Origin: Gallionellaceae bacterium
Lineage (GTDB): Bacteria; Pseudomonadota; Gammaproteobacteria; Burkholderiales; Gallionellaceae
NCBI GenBank assembly: GCA_009773615.1
Contig: WSYA01000006.1
Span: 1-64,000 of the forward strand
Direction of reading: 5' to 3'
Length of the DNA: 64,000 bases
A program made the translations under genes and the position numbers. Below the pieces are notes generated by a model. It was not told where the DNA came from and ran no database searches. It saw only the letters and a list, made by a program, of their open reading frames with translations. This document shows positions 56,391 through 64,000 of this stretch, piece by piece (position 1 is the stretch's first letter; the number at the start of each line of letters is the position of its first letter).

Positions 56391-57606
56391 TCACCTGCTC
56401 CACCGCCACGATACGCGCTTCGCGGATTTTTTCCGGGATCAGATTCTTGTCGGCACAAGCACGCGCAATCTCGCCTGAATTAACCTCTTGCGCCGCTTGC
56501 GCGCAGCGCAGCAGATATGCACCCTGCGGATAGGCATCCTGCTCGTGTCCGGTGCGTCCGCGTGCATCCGCTTCACAAGCTTGCAGGATAAGCGAATAGC
56601 GTTCCGGTTTGCGCCACAGGTCGCAGCTATCGAACTGTTTGACGATGGTGTCGGCGCGCAATTCTTTGGCGCGGTGTATGCAGCTGTGGTGGCGCGCCAC
56701 CAACAGCGCGAGATCGCGGCATTCGCCCGGCACGCGCAAACGTTCACACAATAGCTTGAGCAAATCCACGCTACGCATTTCGTGCCCGATGTGGCGCGGC
56801 AGAATATCGGCGGGCATCGTGGCTTTGCCGAGGTCATGGCCCAGCGCAGCAAAGCGCACTTCCAACGGGTAATTGTGTTGCGCCGCGTCGTCCAGCACCA
56901 GCATAGTGTGGATGCCGCAGTCGATCTCGGGATGATGTTTCTCGGGTTGCGGCACGCCGAACAGCGCGTCCACTTCCGGCAATATTTTTTTCAATGCGCC
57001 ACACTCGCGCAGCGTGGTGAAGAAACGCGAGGGCTGTTTTTCCATAAGCCCGCGTGCCAGTTCCTGCCACACGCGCTCGGCCACCAGGGCATCCACTTCG
57101 CCGTTGCCCACCATCGCGCGCATTAACGTCAGCGTCTCCGGTGCGATGGTAAAACCGAAGCGCGCCACGAAACGTGCCGCACGCAGGATGCGCACTGGGT
57201 CTTCCGCGAAGGCCGCGCTTACATGGCGCAGTACGCCTGCTTTTAAATCGTCCTGCCCGCCGTAGGGGTCGATAAGATTGCCGTCGGCATCCTGTGCGAT
57301 GGCGTTGACGGTGAAGTCGCGGCGCAGCAGGTCTTGTTCGAGCGTGACATCCGGTGAGGCATACACGGTGAAACCTTTGTAGCCCTGCGCCACTTTGCGC
57401 TCGGTGCGCGCCAGTGCATATTCCTCGTGGGTTTTCGGATGCAGAAATACGGGGAAGTCGCTGCCCACGGGTTTAAAGCCTTGCGCCTCCATCTGTTGCG
57501 GCGTGCTGCCCACGACGACCCAATCGTGATCTTGCACCGGCAAGCCGAGCAGCTTGTCGCGCACCGCGCCGCCGACGCAATAAATTTGAGGGGAAGGGCT
57601 GCTCAA
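56380..57606 (-). CDS. cca: multifunctional CCA tRNA nucleotidyltransferase (with HD domain)
   Basis: Adds CCA to tRNA 3' ends; the HD domain has phosphatase/phosphodiesterase activity. About 408 residues, matching the E. coli enzyme. Nucleotidyltransferase motifs are GGAVRDKLLG and VQDHDWVVVG (DxD), then RRDFTVNA and RFVARFGF; the HD metal site is AALGHDLGK (near 250). No ATG is available; the TTG at 57606 is preceded by GGAGGGGG. The 5' end is part of a G/C-rich palindromic region. Confidence 0.95.
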   Translation of the reverse strand: MSSPSPQIYCVGGAVRDKLLGLPVQDHDWVVVGSTPQQMEAQGFKPVGSDFPVFLHPKTHEEYALARTERKVAQGYKGFTVYASPDVTLEQDLLRRDFTVNAIAQDADGNLIDPYGGQDDLKAGVLRHVSAAFAEDPVRILRAARFVARFGFTIAPETLTLMRAMVGNGEVDALVAERVWQELARGLMEKQPSRFFTTLRECGALKKILPEVDALFGVPQPEKHHPEIDCGIHTMLVLDDAAQHNYPLEVRFAALGHDLGKATMPADILPRHIGHEMRSVDLLKLLCERLRVPGECRDLALLVARHHSCIHRAKELRADTIVKQFDSCDLWRKPERYSLILQACEADARGRTGHEQDAYPQGAYLLRCAQAAQEVNSGEIARACADKNLIPEKIREARIVAVEQVIKG

Positions 57607-57675
57607 CGGAAGCCCCCTCCCCAACCCACTCCCGCGTACGGGCGAGGGAACAAACGAAATGAAACATTTTTTGAT

Positions 57676-59604
57676 TCAGCGCTCATCGGGAATCGGTTTG
57701 ATGTTGTCAGCGTTCTTGGCATCTATCACGCCGAGGCGCTGCTTGAGCGAGATGCCCGGCTGCCCGAATAATTTGGAGTAATACACCGTATTGCTCATTA
57801 CTTTTTTAACGTAGTCGCGCGTTTCAGTGAACGGGATAGTCTCGGCATAAATAGCTCCCTCCAGCGGCTTGTCGCCGCGCCACTGGCGCGCGCGCGAAGG
57901 TCCCGCGTTGTAGGCAGCCGATGCCATCACCGCGTTGTTATCGAACGAGGACAACACGTTTTTCATGTAATAAGTGCCCAGCTTCAAATTAACTTCGGTC
58001 TCGTGGATGAGCGCGTTGCGATAGTCGCGCATACCCATCTTGCGGGCGACCCATTTCGCCGTGGCGGGCATGATCTGCATGAGGCCAGCCGCACCCACAC
58101 TCGACTTTGCCTGTGTGGCAAAACGGCTTTCCTGGCGCATTAAACCGTAGACCCAGGCTTCTTCCAGACCGTGTTCGCGCAGGCGCCCCTGCAAACTTTC
58201 CCGATAGGGTGCTGGGTAGCGCAGATTGAAATCGTGCAAAGTTGCAGTGCGATCCGCCGCATTGATGGAGCGGTCATACATCGAATTGCGGCTTGCCAGT
58301 TCAGCCGCCACCAATAATTTCCTATCGTCGAATTTGCGCAATGTCCAAGACCATTCTTTTGAGGCCTCGGTACGCAGATCCATGCGATACAAAGCCAAAG
58401 TACGCTGAATGCCGGGCAGCTCTTGCATCGCGAGAAGCTCTTCCTTGCCCGGCTGGAAACTCACTGTGACGATACCGGCTGCCGGTGCGGCACCCAGCTC
58501 CTCTGCCGCCAGCTGGCCGTAAAAGTTGTATTCGCGGCTCAATTTGGTGAACAGCGCCTGGGCATCGGCGATCCTCCCCAGCTCTTTAAGGGCGCGCCCT
58601 TTCCAATAGCGCCATACCCCTTCCTGTTGTTGCTGCAACGGCATGGCGGTGATACCGACCCAAACCTCGTGCCAATCTTGTGCGCGCAAAGCGGCACGCA
58701 CACGCCATGCCATTTGCTCTTCATTTAAAGGAGTTTCGCCTGCCGCCTTGTACCATTCCAATGCGCGCGAGTCATTCGAGCGGGCAGCTTGATATGCCAG
58801 CCAGCCATAGAAATAGCGCTGCTCTGTGTCGGGAAAATCTGCCGCCATTTTTTCCCATTTTGCATAAGCCAATTGCGGGTACTGTTTCGCCAAACGATGC
58901 AAAGCAAAGAGCGCGACCAGACGTTGCGCGTCGCTATTTTTGTCCAGTTTGTTTTTGACAAGATAGCGCTCGGGATCCGATGCGGCTTTATCCAGAGCCC
59001 CGGTAGGGAAGGCATATTTCTTGGGCAGTTTATTTGTCAATTGCTTGGCCAAAGACACATTGCCGGATTCCAATGCCAGACGAATACGCATCCAGATATC
59101 CTGTTCGTTGATGATGCCCTTGGCGAGAGCGGCATCGAACAAGCTGGCGCAGCTTTCCGGCTGACCGACCCCGCTGAACCATTTGTTGCGCGCTTCGCGC
59201 AACGCGCTTTCCTCATCGGACAATTGCCGCAGCTGCATGGCATAACAGTTCAACTCGGCATCCGCGTTGATCGAGCGCGGATATTCCGCCGCAAATTCGC
59301 TCCAGCGCTGGCGCTTGGCCAGATACTTTAACCATTCGCTGCGGAATTGGTCGATCACCGGCGTATCGTCGGGTCGCGACAAAAACTGTTTGATTGGCGA
59401 ACTATCATTTTCGTCCCAATGCATACGCAATCGGTAATAGCTCAGGTATGGCTCCAGCGGCGAATTTTTCAGGCGCAGTATCATCCGCTCCAAGTGCGCG
59501 GAATCGCCCTTGCGGAATGCTTCGCGCGCGGCAAGGAAATCCTCATCCTGATTTGCCATCGACGCTGCGGGAATAAAACACAGTAAGAACAATACGAACT
59601 TCAT
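57676..59604 (-). CDS. slt: soluble lytic murein transglycosylase Slt
   Basis: A periplasmic exo-lytic enzyme cleaving MurNAc-GlcNAc with formation of 1,6-anhydro ends. 642 residues, almost identical in length to Slt70 (645), from MKFVLFLLCFIPAASMANQ (signal peptide). A long superhelical U/L-domain precedes the SLT domain with ESRFATQAKSSVGAAGLMQI (catalytic Glu near 484), ATAKWVARKMG and YNAGPSRARQW. An upstream in-frame stretch to 59820 has no support. Confidence 0.96.
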   Translation of the reverse strand: MKFVLFLLCFIPAASMANQDEDFLAAREAFRKGDSAHLERMILRLKNSPLEPYLSYYRLRMHWDENDSSPIKQFLSRPDDTPVIDQFRSEWLKYLAKRQRWSEFAAEYPRSINADAELNCYAMQLRQLSDEESALREARNKWFSGVGQPESCASLFDAALAKGIINEQDIWMRIRLALESGNVSLAKQLTNKLPKKYAFPTGALDKAASDPERYLVKNKLDKNSDAQRLVALFALHRLAKQYPQLAYAKWEKMAADFPDTEQRYFYGWLAYQAARSNDSRALEWYKAAGETPLNEEQMAWRVRAALRAQDWHEVWVGITAMPLQQQQEGVWRYWKGRALKELGRIADAQALFTKLSREYNFYGQLAAEELGAAPAAGIVTVSFQPGKEELLAMQELPGIQRTLALYRMDLRTEASKEWSWTLRKFDDRKLLVAAELASRNSMYDRSINAADRTATLHDFNLRYPAPYRESLQGRLREHGLEEAWVYGLMRQESRFATQAKSSVGAAGLMQIMPATAKWVARKMGMRDYRNALIHETEVNLKLGTYYMKNVLSSFDNNAVMASAAYNAGPSRARQWRGDKPLEGAIYAETIPFTETRDYVKKVMSNTVYYSKLFGQPGISLKQRLGVIDAKNADNIKPIPDER

Positions 59605-59693
59605 TGGGAACGTCCAGATCAACCTGATGGGAGGATAGCACACGCAGTGTTGATACCGCACTGGAACACCCCGTCTAAAACGCTGAGAAATGT

Positions 59694-61034
59694 TTAATTT
59701 TGCCGTGCTTGCAGCCTTTGCAGGTTCTGCTGAATTTCCGCAAACAGCGGTCTTTCCGCAATATTGCTTTGCGCGCAGCGTGTTTGCAACTCTGCAAGAG
59801 CCGTCAGGGTAGCCTGCCATTCGCCAGTCTCATCGGCAGTGTTACAGCGGCCCAACAGCTCTTCCAGCAGGCAGGAAAATGCCCTCACTTCAATGCGCTG
59901 CAACGCTTGCGCACGCTGCCCGTCTTGAAGCGCAAAGAAAGAAGCGGCGCCAAAATCACCCAGCAAGGCATCGCCTGCACCGCAGTGCAAAATGTTATGC
60001 GCATATAGATCGCCATGCATGATGCCGCGATCATGCAGATGCCTTGCCGCCGAAGCAATGCCCAGCGCCATGCGCACTATGGCAGCGGGAGTGAAGCTGG
60101 CTTCTGCACTATAGATGTCGCGTGTACATGAGTCCAAACTGGGAGGCCCGGCCAGATTCGTAAAATCCGGGTCTATCAATGACATCACCAGCCCGTCTGT
60201 CTGCGCAGGATGGCCGTGAATTCTGCCATGTACGGCGATCAGGTTGGGGTGCGCACCCGCGCTGATACAGCTGCTCATTTCACTGTGCGGCAAGCCGTCG
60301 CTGGTCAGCGCGCCCTTAAACAGCTTCACCGCCACTTGCTCCCCGGCTCCCTCGCTCCATAGTGCCTGATGAATTACACCCGATGCGCCTTCGCCCAGTT
60401 TGTGCCGTATTTGCAGCTTATCCCAAGCGATGCTGGCAATGGGATTCTGTGCCAGCGTAGCAGTTTCGATTTCTGCACTGCAAGGATTGCCGGCGTAAGC
60501 CAGCCAGGCTAACCGGGGCAGATCAAGCAGCCATTCCGGCAGACTGGCAAAACGATTTGCGGCAATGCGCAACAGCTCCAAACGCAAACACGCGGCCATC
60601 TCATCCGGCAATGCCCGCAACTGGTTGCCGGACAGCATGAGTTTTTGCAATTGCGTACAGCGCCCCAACTCCGGTGGCAATTCGCTGATCTGATTGTCGG
60701 TGAGAATGAGCCAGCGCAGCGTCGGCGGCAACGCGGCAGCTGGCACGTTGCGAATACGGTTGGCCTTGAACCCCACCATGCTGAGCTGCAAACACCGTCC
60801 CAGCACTTCCGGCATTTGAGTGAAAGCATTGTCGGAACAAAACAGGATGCGCAACTTATGCAGCCTTGGCAGATCGTCCGGCAGGGAGGTCAGCTCATTG
60901 CCAGAGAGATCGAGAATCTCCAGCGTGTCGGCGAGATCGAAAATCTCTTGCGGGAATTCTCGCAAACCACACGACAAATTCAAACGCCTGCTTCCCGCTA
61001 ACTTTCCTGTGCGAAGTTGTTCAAGTATATTCAT
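59694..61034 (-). CDS. leucine-rich-repeat protein kinase
   Basis: 446 residues in two parts. Residues about 15-205 hold at least seven LRR units (LEILDLSGNELTSLPDDL, LSMVGFKANRI, LRWLILTDNQI, LQKLMLSGNQL and others). Residues about 210-440 form a Ser/Thr-kinase-like domain with G-loop LGEGASG, ATP lysine in QVAVKLFKG (near 236), catalytic loop MHGDLYAHNIL (near 338) and DFG (near 358). LRR-kinase proteins occur in several proteobacteria and may be cytoplasmic sensors or effectors. No signal peptide or membrane helix is visible. Partner unknown. Confidence 0.9.
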   Translation of the reverse strand: MNILEQLRTGKLAGSRRLNLSCGLREFPQEIFDLADTLEILDLSGNELTSLPDDLPRLHKLRILFCSDNAFTQMPEVLGRCLQLSMVGFKANRIRNVPAAALPPTLRWLILTDNQISELPPELGRCTQLQKLMLSGNQLRALPDEMAACLRLELLRIAANRFASLPEWLLDLPRLAWLAYAGNPCSAEIETATLAQNPIASIAWDKLQIRHKLGEGASGVIHQALWSEGAGEQVAVKLFKGALTSDGLPHSEMSSCISAGAHPNLIAVHGRIHGHPAQTDGLVMSLIDPDFTNLAGPPSLDSCTRDIYSAEASFTPAAIVRMALGIASAARHLHDRGIMHGDLYAHNILHCGAGDALLGDFGAASFFALQDGQRAQALQRIEVRAFSCLLEELLGRCNTADETGEWQATLTALAELQTRCAQSNIAERPLFAEIQQNLQRLQARQN

Positions 61035-61131
61035 TTATGATTACGGCATCCGGCGGGAGAGGGCTTCCATTACAGCCCCCTCGCGCTCTTTATTCCAAAT
61101 GCGGAGGGGCGGGCCGGATGATGACAGGAGG

Positions 61132-61755
61132 CTATTTTTTGTTGAATTGCTGAATCGCTTCCTTCATCGCCTTCACCTGCGGGCTGATCGTCTTATCGGC
61201 GGCAGCAGGTGTCTTGGAGGGAGCGGAAGTTGCACTGGAAACATGCGGTGTTGCAGGAGCGACGGCATGTGGTGCGGCAGCCGGAGCTGTATGAGACACC
61301 GCTGGCGCAACAGCGGAAGCACCAGCCGGTTGCTGCAATTGCTCATCCAGCGTTGGGCGAATTTTCAATTTTACTTGCAGCGGGGTTATGTTCTGAATGA
61401 TCTTGCTAACCCGCTCGTCCTGCTTCAAGAGCTCCTCATTCTGCTGAGCCTTTTCTTTCGCCGCCGAAGCTTTGAGTTTCTCTAACTCGGCTTTGGTTGC
61501 CGACAGGCTTGTGTTCAACCCTTCTATTTTGGCAGCCATCTCGCCAAGTTGCTTTTGACCCGAACGATTGTCCGTAATGGCAATCACTGCGACAACCAAA
61601 GCGCCAACAGCCACGACAGGAACCAAACCCAACAATGCGTATCGGGCAATAAGCTTCAACTTCAAGCGTGCCTTATCGGCTTTTGATAACACGACACTAT
61701 CGTCGGATGATTTATCTTGCGAAGCGTTTTTCTCTTGTTCCTGATGGTCGGCCAT
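61132..61755 (-). CDS. membrane-anchored coiled-coil protein with Ala/Pro-rich tail
   Basis: 207 residues from MADHQEQEKNASQDKSSDD, with GGAGG before the ATG. A cytoplasmic N-terminus (about 1-35), one membrane helix (LLGLVPVVAVGALVVAVIAI near 40-60), a coiled coil (about 65-120) and an Ala/Pro/His-rich low-complexity region precede a conserved-looking end (MKEAIQQFNKK). No family recognised. It lies 97 bp upstream of the LRR-kinase gene on the same strand, so the two could be co-transcribed. Confidence 0.75.
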   Translation of the reverse strand: MADHQEQEKNASQDKSSDDSVVLSKADKARLKLKLIARYALLGLVPVVAVGALVVAVIAITDNRSGQKQLGEMAAKIEGLNTSLSATKAELEKLKASAAKEKAQQNEELLKQDERVSKIIQNITPLQVKLKIRPTLDEQLQQPAGASAVAPAVSHTAPAAAPHAVAPATPHVSSATSAPSKTPAAADKTISPQVKAMKEAIQQFNKK

Positions 61756-61790
61756 GTTTGTCCTCCGGATCAAATTAAAGTTTGAACCGA

Positions 61791-61810
61791 TTATGTCGAT
61801 ACTGACATAA
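61791..61810. promoter_or_regulatory. TTATGTC-N6-GACATAA inverted repeat, candidate operator
   Basis: A perfect 7-bp inverted repeat (61791-61797 and 61804-61810) with a 6-bp spacer lies 36 bp upstream of the coiled-coil membrane gene. It has the form of a dimeric repressor site. Nothing identifies the regulator. Confidence 0.45.
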
Positions 61811-61984
61811 CCACGTAAATTTCAAATAGCAGTTTACCATTATGGATACGCTTGTCACCTTGATCGCCGTGCTCGCCCGTAAATGTCTGCTGTATCATCG
61901 ACACTTACTGGAAATGCAAAGTATTCACCGCTGCTTCCATTTTTTTCTTCTGTCGGATAGTTACACAGTGGAGCGAATATCTAT

Positions 61985-62923
61985 ATGAGCCTCATCCTAG
62001 CCAACAGCAATGAACTAGTCATTGGCAAAGCGCCGCCTTGGCCTCTATACGATGCGCAACAAAATCCGCTCTTGGGTCAAGGCGAAATAATCCGTGATGC
62101 CAAACACCGTGATGCGCTGCTGGCGAGCGGCGCCTGTCATGAGATGCCTTGGGAAGGGTCCGGTGCCGAAAATATCGGTGGAAGTCTATTTACACCGGAA
62201 GAAACCGCGTCCGGTGAAACAGGCGGCGACAAAGCCGACAAGGGCTTTACCTTTGACGATATGAAACTGAAGGTGGAGGACCGGCTGCAACTTGAGCCGC
62301 CCGCCAAATTGGGTCTTGAACGCCTGTCTGTCAAGGTGATCGGGTTTTTGCGGGGCGGCAGCTTACTGGTCACCACGCCGTTTACCCCCAACGGTCAACG
62401 CCTGCAACTTCTGGAAAACGAGACCGTCATCATGCGTTCTTTCTCCGGGCAAAACGCTTTCGCTTTTGCGAGCACCATAGTGCGGATATGCAAAATGCCT
62501 TATGAATACCTGCATCTGTCATTTCCCGACCAGATTCAGGGACTCGTGATACGCAAAGCCCCGAGGATCAAGACCCACATCATTGCGGCAGTACAGGACA
62601 GCAAATTCGGCGCTGAAAAACAAATATCCGCGATTATTTCCGACATCAGCGCCAAGGGAATATCCCTCGATTCCAAGCAGCAACTGGGCGACAAAGGGGA
62701 CATCCTCAATCTGGCATTCCGCGTGCAGCTTCACAACATCGAGGCGCTGCTGTCGGTCAAAGGAATAATCCGCGCCGTGCTTAGCGGCGAAGCGGAAGAC
62801 ACCTCAAAACCTGCACTGGTTCACCATGGAGTTGAATTTCAGAATCTTCAACCGAACGACAGCGTCGTGCTGCAAAGCATGATCTACCAGCAGATGATCG
62901 AGAACCCGCACAAGCTGGGTTGA
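61985..62923 (+). CDS. PilZ-domain c-di-GMP receptor (YcgR-like)
   Basis: 312 residues. The N-terminal half (about 1-200) holds a YcgR-N-like beta domain (VIGFLRGGSLLVTTP near 120). The C-terminal PilZ domain has the c-di-GMP motif RKAPRIKT (RxxxR, near 181) and DISAKGIS ((D/N)xSxxG, near 220). It probably binds c-di-GMP and modulates motility or adhesion. The window's GGDEF-EAL protein could supply the signal. Confidence 0.88.
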   Translation: MSLILANSNELVIGKAPPWPLYDAQQNPLLGQGEIIRDAKHRDALLASGACHEMPWEGSGAENIGGSLFTPEETASGETGGDKADKGFTFDDMKLKVEDRLQLEPPAKLGLERLSVKVIGFLRGGSLLVTTPFTPNGQRLQLLENETVIMRSFSGQNAFAFASTIVRICKMPYEYLHLSFPDQIQGLVIRKAPRIKTHIIAAVQDSKFGAEKQISAIISDISAKGISLDSKQQLGDKGDILNLAFRVQLHNIEALLSVKGIIRAVLSGEAEDTSKPALVHHGVEFQNLQPNDSVVLQSMIYQQMIENPHKLG

Positions 62924-62935
62924 AATTTTCCGGCC

Positions 62936-63889
62936 TTACAGTTTTTCCGCAAGCGCCTTTTCCAGCTTGATTTGATCGGCAGTAAAACCGCGGATGCCCT
63001 CCGCCAGTTTTTCTGTGGCCATCGCATCCTGATTCATCTCCCAACGGAACACGGCTTCGGTCATCGAAGCGGGGCGCGGCTTGATTGCACCGGTATAGCT
63101 CAAGCGACGTTGCAGCATGCCTTGCCCGCTTTGCAATTCTTCCAGCAGCGACGGGCTTATAGTCAGACGGTCGCACCCGGCCAACGCCAGTATTTCCCCG
63201 CTGTTGCGGAACGACGCACCCATCACGGTAGTCGGATAACCGTATTCTTTGAAGTACTGGTATATGCGGCGCACAGACAGCACGCCCTGATCTTCTTCTG
63301 CAGGAATGTCGGTGCGGCCTTCCTTGGCTTTCTGCCAGTCAAAAATGCGCCCGACAAATGGCGAGATGAGCGTGACGCCCGCTTCGGCGCAACAACGCGC
63401 CTGAGCAAAACCGAACATCAGCGTGAGATTACAGTGGATGCCCTCGTGTTCGAGTATCTCGCCAGCACGGATACCTTCCCAAGTCGCGGCGATCTTGATC
63501 AGCACGCGCTCGTTGGAAACGCCCGCTTCGTTGTACAGTTGGATCAGTTTGCGTGCTTTGGCCAACGTGGTAAGGGTATCGAACGACAGGCGCGAGTCCA
63601 CCTCGGTTGAAATGCGCCCGGGCACAATCTTCAACACCTCCACGCCGACATCCACGGCCAGTTTGTCCATCGCGTCGTGGGTCTGCTGTTCGCGTTTGTT
63701 GCTTTGTGCTTTTGCCCAAGCGATAGCATCGGCTATCAGCGGCGCGTATTCGGGCAATGTCGCCGCCTTCAGTAGCAGCGATGGATTGGTGGTGGCGTCC
63801 TCTGGACAATGCCGACGTATCGCCTCAATGTCACCGGTATCGGCAACGATAGCAGTCATGGATTTCAATTGCTCAAGCAGATTCGTCAT
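62936..63889 (-). CDS. tal: transaldolase
   Basis: Transfers a three-carbon dihydroxyacetone unit in the pentose phosphate pathway. 317 residues, the same length as E. coli TalB, from [32 protein letters not shown] (near 32) and the Schiff-base lysine in [13 protein letters not shown] (near 132) are diagnostic. AGGAG lies 8 nt before the ATG. The sequence beyond it (63890-64000) shows no gene I can support. Confidence 0.97.
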   Translation of the reverse strand: MTNLLEQLKSMTAIVADTGDIEAIRRHCPEDATTNPSLLLKAATLPEYAPLIADAIAWAKAQSNKREQQTHDAMDKLAVDVGVEVLKIVPGRISTEVDSRLSFDTLTTLAKARKLIQLYNEAGVSNERVLIKIAATWEGIRAGEILEHEGIHCNLTLMFGFAQARCCAEAGVTLISPFVGRIFDWQKAKEGRTDIPAEEDQGVLSVRRIYQYFKEYGYPTTVMGASFRNSGEILALAGCDRLTISPSLLEELQSGQGMLQRRLSYTGAIKPRPASMTEAVFRWEMNQDAMATEKLAEGIRGFTADQIKLEKALAEKL

Positions 63890-64000
63890 CGCGTCATCTC
63901 CTAACTTGGTTTCCAATGGATAGTCCGGCCTCAATGCATAGTGGCAGAGACACATTACATTTAGAAGCGGGAGAAGACAAGGAAACGTTAATCAGGCGAT

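Noticed and set aside
59605-59820. 72-residue in-frame extension upstream of Slt
   Set aside because: The signal peptide starts at MKFVLFLL (59604) and the shorter protein matches Slt70 length.
63890-64000. 5' end of a further gene at the window edge
   Set aside because: No start with ribosome-binding site and no recognisable peptide before the window ends.

Overview
The window reads as an ordinary chromosomal stretch of a betaproteobacterium. The gene sets (ubiA/ubiC/ubiD, groESL behind a CIRCE element, metK - SAH riboswitch - ahcY - holin-like - metF, rsmI/lpoA/yraN/gmhA-diaA/BON/hldE-C) are typical of that class. Together with the microaerophile-style rubrerythrin/rubredoxin set, this makes a Nitrosomonadales (Gallionella/Sideroxydans-like) host my best guess. 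That placement is inference from gene content, not a search result. There is no rRNA, no CRISPR array, no complete insertion sequence and no prophage.

Layout. 0-5.3 kb: purH and purD, separated by three small DUF4258/DUF2283/DUF2442 genes, then tsaC and hemF. 5.3-9.8 kb: an AT-rich gap with a small cysteine-rich ORF whose ribosome-binding site lies in a hairpin, a large sensor GGDEF-EAL protein and a methyltransferase. 9.8-13.4 kb: a peroxide/oxygen defence block (OxyR with both redox cysteines, rubrerythrin, rubredoxin, rubredoxin reductase, Dps). 13.4-18.4 kb: ubiA, ubiC, recG, ridA, prmC. 18.4-21.1 kb: a RIO1-like kinase coupled to a methyltransferase, and a gamma-carbonic anhydrase homologue. 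21.1-22.4 kb: a ParE-type toxin-antitoxin pair and a HEPN-like gene whose 3' end was altered by a 23-bp tandem duplication. 22.4-26.8 kb: pyrC, an MFS transporter, and a small AT-rich island (repressor, lipoprotein, unknown gene). 26.8-31.0 kb: the rsmI/lpoA/yraN/gmhA/BON/hldE-C envelope cluster. 31.0-37.6 kb: a molybdenum-cofactor cluster (mog, moeA, mobA, mobB, moaE, moaD, moaC, moaA) with toxin-antitoxin genes and a membrane protein embedded in it. 38-40.4 kb: tRNA-Phe and groESL. 40.4-46.5 kb: bioA, dacB, ubiD and two lipid A-type acyltransferases. 46.5-52.9 kb: the methyl cycle (metK, SAH riboswitch, ahcY, metF), trhP, an aspartic protease and a YhcH-like gene. 52.9-64 kb: ttcA, a pteridine-reductase-like SDR, a MidA-like methyltransferase, a uracil/hypoxanthine-DNA glycosylase homologue, cca, slt, a leucine-rich-repeat protein kinase, a membrane coiled-coil protein, a PilZ protein and transaldolase.

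The most striking non-coding content is the number of unrelated palindromic repeat families between genes. One is a 113-bp element present twice, gap-free and in opposite orientation, with compensatory changes in its arms. Several repeats overlap gene ends or supply stop codons. I did not find a clear new defence or biosynthetic system. The best leads are the cysteine-rich peptide with a masked ribosome-binding site, the toxin-antitoxin genes inside the molybdenum-cofactor operon, the AT-rich island, the LRR-kinase, and the sites of recent change (23-bp duplication, heptanucleotide repeat at a stop codon, damaged yraN start).
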